Shown: in pieces, positions 59,154 through 64,000 of the stretch
How positions within the stretch are numbered: position 1 is the first letter of the stretch
Layout of the letters: the number at the start of each line of letters is the position of its first letter
Made by a program: the position numbers and the translations under genes
The notes under the pieces: generated by a model
What the model was told of the DNA's origin: nothing
The model's input: the letters and a program-made list of their open reading frames with translations, nothing else
Database searches by the model: none
Source of the DNA: Massariosphaeria phaeospora
Taxonomy: Eukaryota > Ascomycota > Dothideomycetes > Pleosporales
Assembly: GCA_011032825.1 (NCBI GenBank)
Contig: JAADJZ010000004.1
Coordinates: 868,001 to 932,000 of the forward strand
Length of the DNA: 64,000 nucleotides
Direction: 5' to 3'

Positions 59154-62100
59154 ATGGACATCAACTCGCTGCTTTCACCGCAGGACTCGCCGGCGCACGA
59201 GACACCACCACCACCGCCGCCCAACCCCGCCCTCACCTCGCCCAGCAAACGCGCGCTCCGCCAGATACCCTCGCGAACCCCCTCCGGGCTGAGCCAGCAA
59301 CAGTTCAACTCGTCCCCCGCCCGCCAGCCGCATGCCGCATACCAGCAGCAGCAGCCACCACAGCAGCTCTCGTCGTCGTCCTCGCCCGGCTTCCCTTTCC
59401 CCAACGGGGCACGCGCTCCCCACAGTGCTGCGAGCACGCCGCCCGTCGACTATCAGCCGGTGGGCTCGCCGTTCGACGCGCGCATCAGTCCGTCGCACCC
59501 ACTCTACCGGCAGGCATCAACACCGGGTATGGACACACTGGCCGGTAAGCAACCGTCTCTGCGCGTTCGTGCAGGCCGGACGCATACTGACGCGGGCGCA
59601 GATCTGGCGACTATGCAGCATCAGCAGCAGGAGGCGCGGCAGAGCCATCCAGCCCAGCGCCCCTCGATCAAGTACGTACACACTTCCCTCCCGCTTCCCG
59701 CCACGTCTAGCAGCGACGGCCCCAAAGAGGGTGAACGCGCTCTGAGGCTGCACGCCTGGGCTGCAATGGCAAAGTTTCCTATGCGGCTTGCCGCGACGTC
59801 GGTGTCGCGCAACTGCCGCTACGTCACCTGAGCCGTAGCTGCCTGGATGGGGCAGGTCCGGCAACCGCACAAACAAACATTGGGGCAGCGGCAGCCCCGC
59901 ACACACGCGACTCACGACTCGCGACACCCGCCCTCATCGCTGACTTTGCTCCAGCCTGCAGAACCTGCCTCGCACCCTGTCGCACGGCACCACGGCGGCA
60001 ACGCACATGGGTCCGCCGTCGCCCAAGCCGGCGCGCGTCTTCGCCACCAGCGCGCTCGACCAGCAGCACATCGACTATCTCGCCCAGCTCGACAAGACCC
60101 TGACCGACAACCCGTTCGACTACTACAGCCACGTCGCCTTCGTCACCACGCTCCACCAAGGCCTGCTCAACCATCGCGCGCTCGGCGACGGGTCCAATGT
60201 GCGCTCGTACGAGCTGCTGCCCATCCTCCGCGACGCCTATGACACCATAGACCACATGTATCCCCTCGGCGAACAGCTGTGGGAGTACCGCCTCGACGAC
60301 GAAAAGGCCGTGGCCCAAAACCTCGAGGAGCGATTGACTGTGCTCGAGCTCTACAAGCAAGCCACTCTGGACGAGCCGTATAGTGCGAAGCTTTGGGTTG
60401 CCTATGGGAACTACATCAGCCACCTGCTCGCCTGCGCTTGGAACCAGACCCCGCTTGAGCAATGGTCCGACGAGGACATGACGTTGGGCCGGCAGCTCTT
60501 CGACACACAGCTACTGCTCACTACGTGGCAGCAAGGCGCGGATAGAGTCAAGCACAACATCACTGACAGCAGCCTTGTCTGGGATCGCTACCTTCAGACT
60601 CTCGAAGACGATCTTGAGAGAGACGCCAGTCCGGAAAAGGCAAGCAGCACTGCACAAATCTACGTCGAGCGACTTGGTCTGCCACATGCTTCTTGGGGTG
60701 ACACACTGTCAAAGTATCTATCCCTGGTCTCACGCCACAACCTTGGGGACCCGGAAGAGGCCATGGAAAGCATAATCAAGAAGAACTCACACATCAAGAA
60801 GCAATATGCCAATCGGGAAGAGTACGAGTTCAGACTATTGCAGACATTGCAACAGGGCGACCGAACTGCGGAACACCATGAACTAACTCGGTATCTGAAA
60901 TGGGAGAAGAAGACGATGGGGACTCACAGCTTTCCAGTGGTGAACGCCCTGTTCGAGCGAGCAACCCTTCGATTCCCCGTGGATCCGGCCTTGTGGGAAG
61001 ATCACATCGAGTTTCTGATATGGCAGAAGGATCCCGGAGGCGACCTAGTGAACGTGCTAGAACGTGCTACTCGACACTGTCCCTGGTCTGGCATGCTCTG
61101 GTCGCACCGTATATTAACCCTCGAGGCTGAGAACAAAGGTTTCGACGAGATTGAGCGCGTCAAGCATACTGCTACTGGAACTGGCCTCTTGGAGCACACG
61201 GATCTGGAGGAGCTGATCAAGGTCCAGATCGCTTGGTGCGGCTATCTACGTCGCAAGGCCTTTGACGATCCCAAAGCCACCGAAGACGATGCGGATATCG
61301 CCGAGGTTGGCATCCGTTCCGCTCTGGAGCTTGTCAACGAGACTGGGATGAAGAGATATGGACGGGCTTGGCGTGGCGACTCAAAATATCGCTTGGAGCG
61401 GATACACATCAAGTTCTGGCTGCAGCGGGGCAACATTGGCGAGGCTCGCCAGCTCTGGGACTTGCTAGTGGACCATCAACAGGATTCCTACGACTTTTGG
61501 TACCGCTTCTACATTTGGGAGATGGTCATCTGGGCAAACCACGCCGTACGGGACACAGGCAATGTAGGGCAGCAGTTGTTGACCCCTTCAAGAGCCACAG
61601 AGGTCTTGGAGCGTGGCATGGCCCGCCTTCGCACCATCGACCAACCCGAGCCGCTTCTCGAGATGTATGTCAACCATTGTGAACAGCACGAGTCTGTTCT
61701 GAAGGTACGGAGTGCAACTATTGAGCAACGACGGTCGGAGCAGACCATCTCGATTAGACGAGAAAGGGAGAGAGCCAATGCAACAGCAACAGAGGACGCG
61801 CCGGAAGCCGAACAGCCCGAAGGCTCCGGCAAGAGAAAGAGGGACGATGCAAACACGGACAAGCCAGCTGCGAAGAAGAGCAAGCAATCTGACATGGAAG
61901 CCGCTTCTGGAGACACAGCGCCATCGGTCCAACCCGTCGGCGAAGCTCCGCGAGACCGCGAGCATAGTTCGGTCATAGTTCGGAAGCTACCTGCCGATAC
62001 TACTATATCCCAAATCCGGCAATTCTTCACTGATGCCGGCAAGGTTCGTGATGTCACGACAAAGGCTGAGAAGAAGAGTGTGACGGCTACTGTTGAATTC

Positions 62101-63348
62101 GAAACACCGGAAGAGGCCGAGTACGCCTTGACCAAGGAGTTGAAGGGCTTCAACGGCCACCGAATAACCATTCGGCGAGGCGAGAAGACAACGCTGTATG
62201 TCACTAATTATCCGGCGCATGCGGATGACGCCTTCATTCGCAAGCTATTCAGTCCATTTGGCGAGCTTCTCGGCATTCGATTCCCCTCGCTAAAATTCGA
62301 TACCCACCGCCGGTTCTGCTATGTCCAGTTTGCTAACCCCGACCATGCCTTGGCGGCCACGAAACTCGATGGGACCGATGTCGAGGGTCTTCCAATTATC
62401 GCCAAGATTTCTGATCCTGGGTCCAAGAAGAAGCGTGATGGCGCAACTGCCGAGGGACGGGAGATCCATGTTCGCAAACTTAACTTTGGAATCAAAAAGC
62501 AGGAAGTCCACGAGCACTTCTCAAGGTTCGGTAAGATCGAAAAGTTGAACATGCCCATCTTGCCCGGCGGAACCAACAGGGGCATATGCTTCATCGTCTA
62601 TGAGTCGAAGGAGAATGCTGAGGCAGCGATTGCCGAGATGCACGGCAAAGACTTCTGGGGGTTCGACTTGGTTGTCGAGACTGCCAGTGACAGGAAAGAG
62701 CTGAAGCCGAAAATCCGATCGACTATCGAAAATGCCGCATCCCCGGAAACCCGCGAATCGACTCCCGGACAGGCCGACGGCACGCCAGCCGCCGCCTTCG
62801 CACCCATCAGCTACGAAAAGCGCACCCTCGCCCTCCTCAACGTCCCGGACACGGTCAACGACGCACGCATCAAAGCGCTCGTCGCGCCCTTCGGCTTCAA
62901 GAAAATCACCCTCATGCCCCAGCACCAGGGCGCCATCATCGAGTTCGCCACCGTCGACGCCGTCGGCAAAGCCGAGCTCGCGCTGCAGGGCCAGGAGATC
63001 GTAGACGGCAGGAAGATCCGCGTCGGCACCGTCGCGGAGCTCAAGATGCAAACGTCCGAGTTCAAGGCCCGCACTAACTTCATTCAGCCGGCGCAGATTA
63101 ATCGCCCGGTTGCGAGGGGCGGGGCGCGCGGGAGGGCGCGTGGGAGGCCGGGTTTGGGGTATGGAAGAGGGGCGAGGCCGGGCTTGCCGAGGGCGGCTGC
63201 TGCTGCTGCTGATACTGCTGCGGACAATGGGGCTGGTGGCGCGAAGAGCAATGCGGATTTCAGGGCGATGCTGCTGGGCAAGAAGAGTGTTGCTGCTGCG
63301 GCGCCGACGGCTGCTGCTGCGGATGCCGACACAGAGATGCAGGAGTGA
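59154..63348 (+). CDS. PRP24: U4/U6 snRNA-associated splicing factor Prp24 (SART3-like)
   Basis: Proposed exons 59154-59544, 59602-59675 and 59962-63348, about 1283 residues. The 59676 junction is uncertain: donor at 59676 with acceptor after 59961, or donor at 59673 with an acceptor eight bases earlier; both keep frame. If transcription starts later, MGPPSPKP at 60007 gives 1113 residues. Order: Gln/Pro/Ser-rich N-terminus (MDINSLLSPQDSP); HAT/TPR-like repeats (WVAYGNYISHLL, LWEDHIEFLIWQKDP, KFWLQRGNIGEARQLWDLLV); a basic KRKRDD segment; four RRMs starting VIVRKLPADTT, LYVTNYPAHADDAF, IHVRKLNFGIKK and LALLNVPDTVND; an Arg/Gly stretch; and the C-terminal Lsm-interaction motif NADFRAMLLGKKS. 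Prp24/SART3 anneals U4 with U6 snRNA to rebuild the di-snRNP. Yeast Prp24 lacks the HAT part, so the architecture is SART3-like. Confidence 0.9.
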
Positions 63349-64000
63349 AGTATTAATGGCTGCAGACGGACGGATGGACTTGCATATCAAGGTGTTTACG
63401 GGGCGAAATCTGCGCGCGAAGGAAAGGCATCTGGTGAAGGCATCAAAAACCACCCACCACCATCATCTCGGGCGTTTTCTTACCGGATGGATTCTCGGCT
63501 TCACTGCAAGGCGCATGGATGGATGGGATGGATGGGATGGATGGATGGATGGATGGTACACAGTGTACCTACATGCATGACACTCATACACTCATACATA
63601 CATACGTATGTACACACTTAATCTAATGATAAAAAAATTCAAATGGGACGATAGGAACAAATATGTGTGTGTGCGGATTTGTTCAAGGCCGTTCCGTTGG
63701 TGCTTTGGCTGGGCTGGGGGCGGTAGGGATGGGGTACGTGACATGGCATGACGTGGTATGGCATGGTAGTTGGTCTATATATAAAGCTTGCCTACCTACC
63801 TACCTAAACCCTACCTATTTCTTGATTGCAGAGTGTGTCGTATATTTCACAAGCATGTCAAGACAGGATGCAGAAAATCCAGCACCTACTAGTTGCGAAG
63901 AAAGATAAGCTAGGAACCCTAGCTTATTAGTCAGCGTGCGTACGAGCATGTTTTGTGTGTGTGCAATGGAGGTAGAGTACTAGTACTACCTACTCTAAAA
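63349..64000. other. Intergenic, microsatellite-rich right end
   Basis: ATGG/GGATG tandem units at about 63515-63556, CATACATACATA-type sequence near 63590, and CCTACC units near 63790. A TATATATAAAG at about 63775 could precede a gene beyond the window. No coding sequence called. Confidence 0.5.

Overview
This is a fungal chromosome segment, almost certainly from a filamentous ascomycete (Pezizomycotina; I lean towards Dothideomycetes but cannot prove it). The supporting signs are short 45-70 base GT-AG introns with CTAAC/CTGAC-type branch sites, a WetA-type conidiation regulator, a KN-type homeobox/C2H2 factor, a DUF3431 protein, and single-copy eukaryotic genes for rRNA processing, splicing and mitochondrial translation. 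I see no transposase or reverse transcriptase, no CRISPR array, and no RNA gene that I can support.

Left half (1-33 kb): an accessory region built around a tandem family of small F-box-like proteins. I label the members F1-F17 (F17 lies apart, at 46.4 kb). Shared blocks, in order: (A) GWxxLPxELKxxIL, an F-box-like helix; (B) TPEIAxLAxEVFYxxNxF; (C) an IRRL strand; (D) GFxNLxxIxIxF; and often (E) CxGxV followed by a short basic tail. F2-F4, F6-F9, F11-F14 and F16 look intact or nearly so. F1, F5, F10, F15 and F17 carry breaks: frameshifts, an in-frame stop, a lost splice acceptor, or a lost C-terminus. Three subgroups are visible: F2/F3; F8/F9, a 1.6 kb tandem duplication; and F14/F15/F16 plus F17. 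Interspersed are a secreted protein of unknown function (5587), a GNAT acetyltransferase (16884), an FAD-dependent monooxygenase (23778) and an intron-rich AhpD-like gene (25683-26718, minus strand).

Right half (33-64 kb): mostly conserved single genes. They are a BTB protein, a two-HKD phospholipase D-like protein, exosome subunit Rrp4, the developmental regulator WetA, a phytanoyl-CoA dioxygenase-like enzyme, a DUF3431 membrane protein, a TMEM234 homologue, the stray F-box-like copy F17, a small hypothetical protein, an APH-like kinase, a homeodomain/C2H2 transcription factor, UTP15, mitochondrial ribosomal protein uL22m, and a Prp24/SART3 splicing factor.

The right-hand genes do not form one pathway; Rrp4, Utp15 and Prp24 are all RNA-processing factors that happen to be near each other. 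The left-hand F-box-like array is the most unusual content. By analogy with F-box proteins its members could be substrate adaptors of SCF ubiquitin ligases. Its mix of intact, TATA-containing copies and freshly broken copies suggests rapid birth and death of genes. All exon boundaries were inferred by eye from splice signals and reading-frame continuity.
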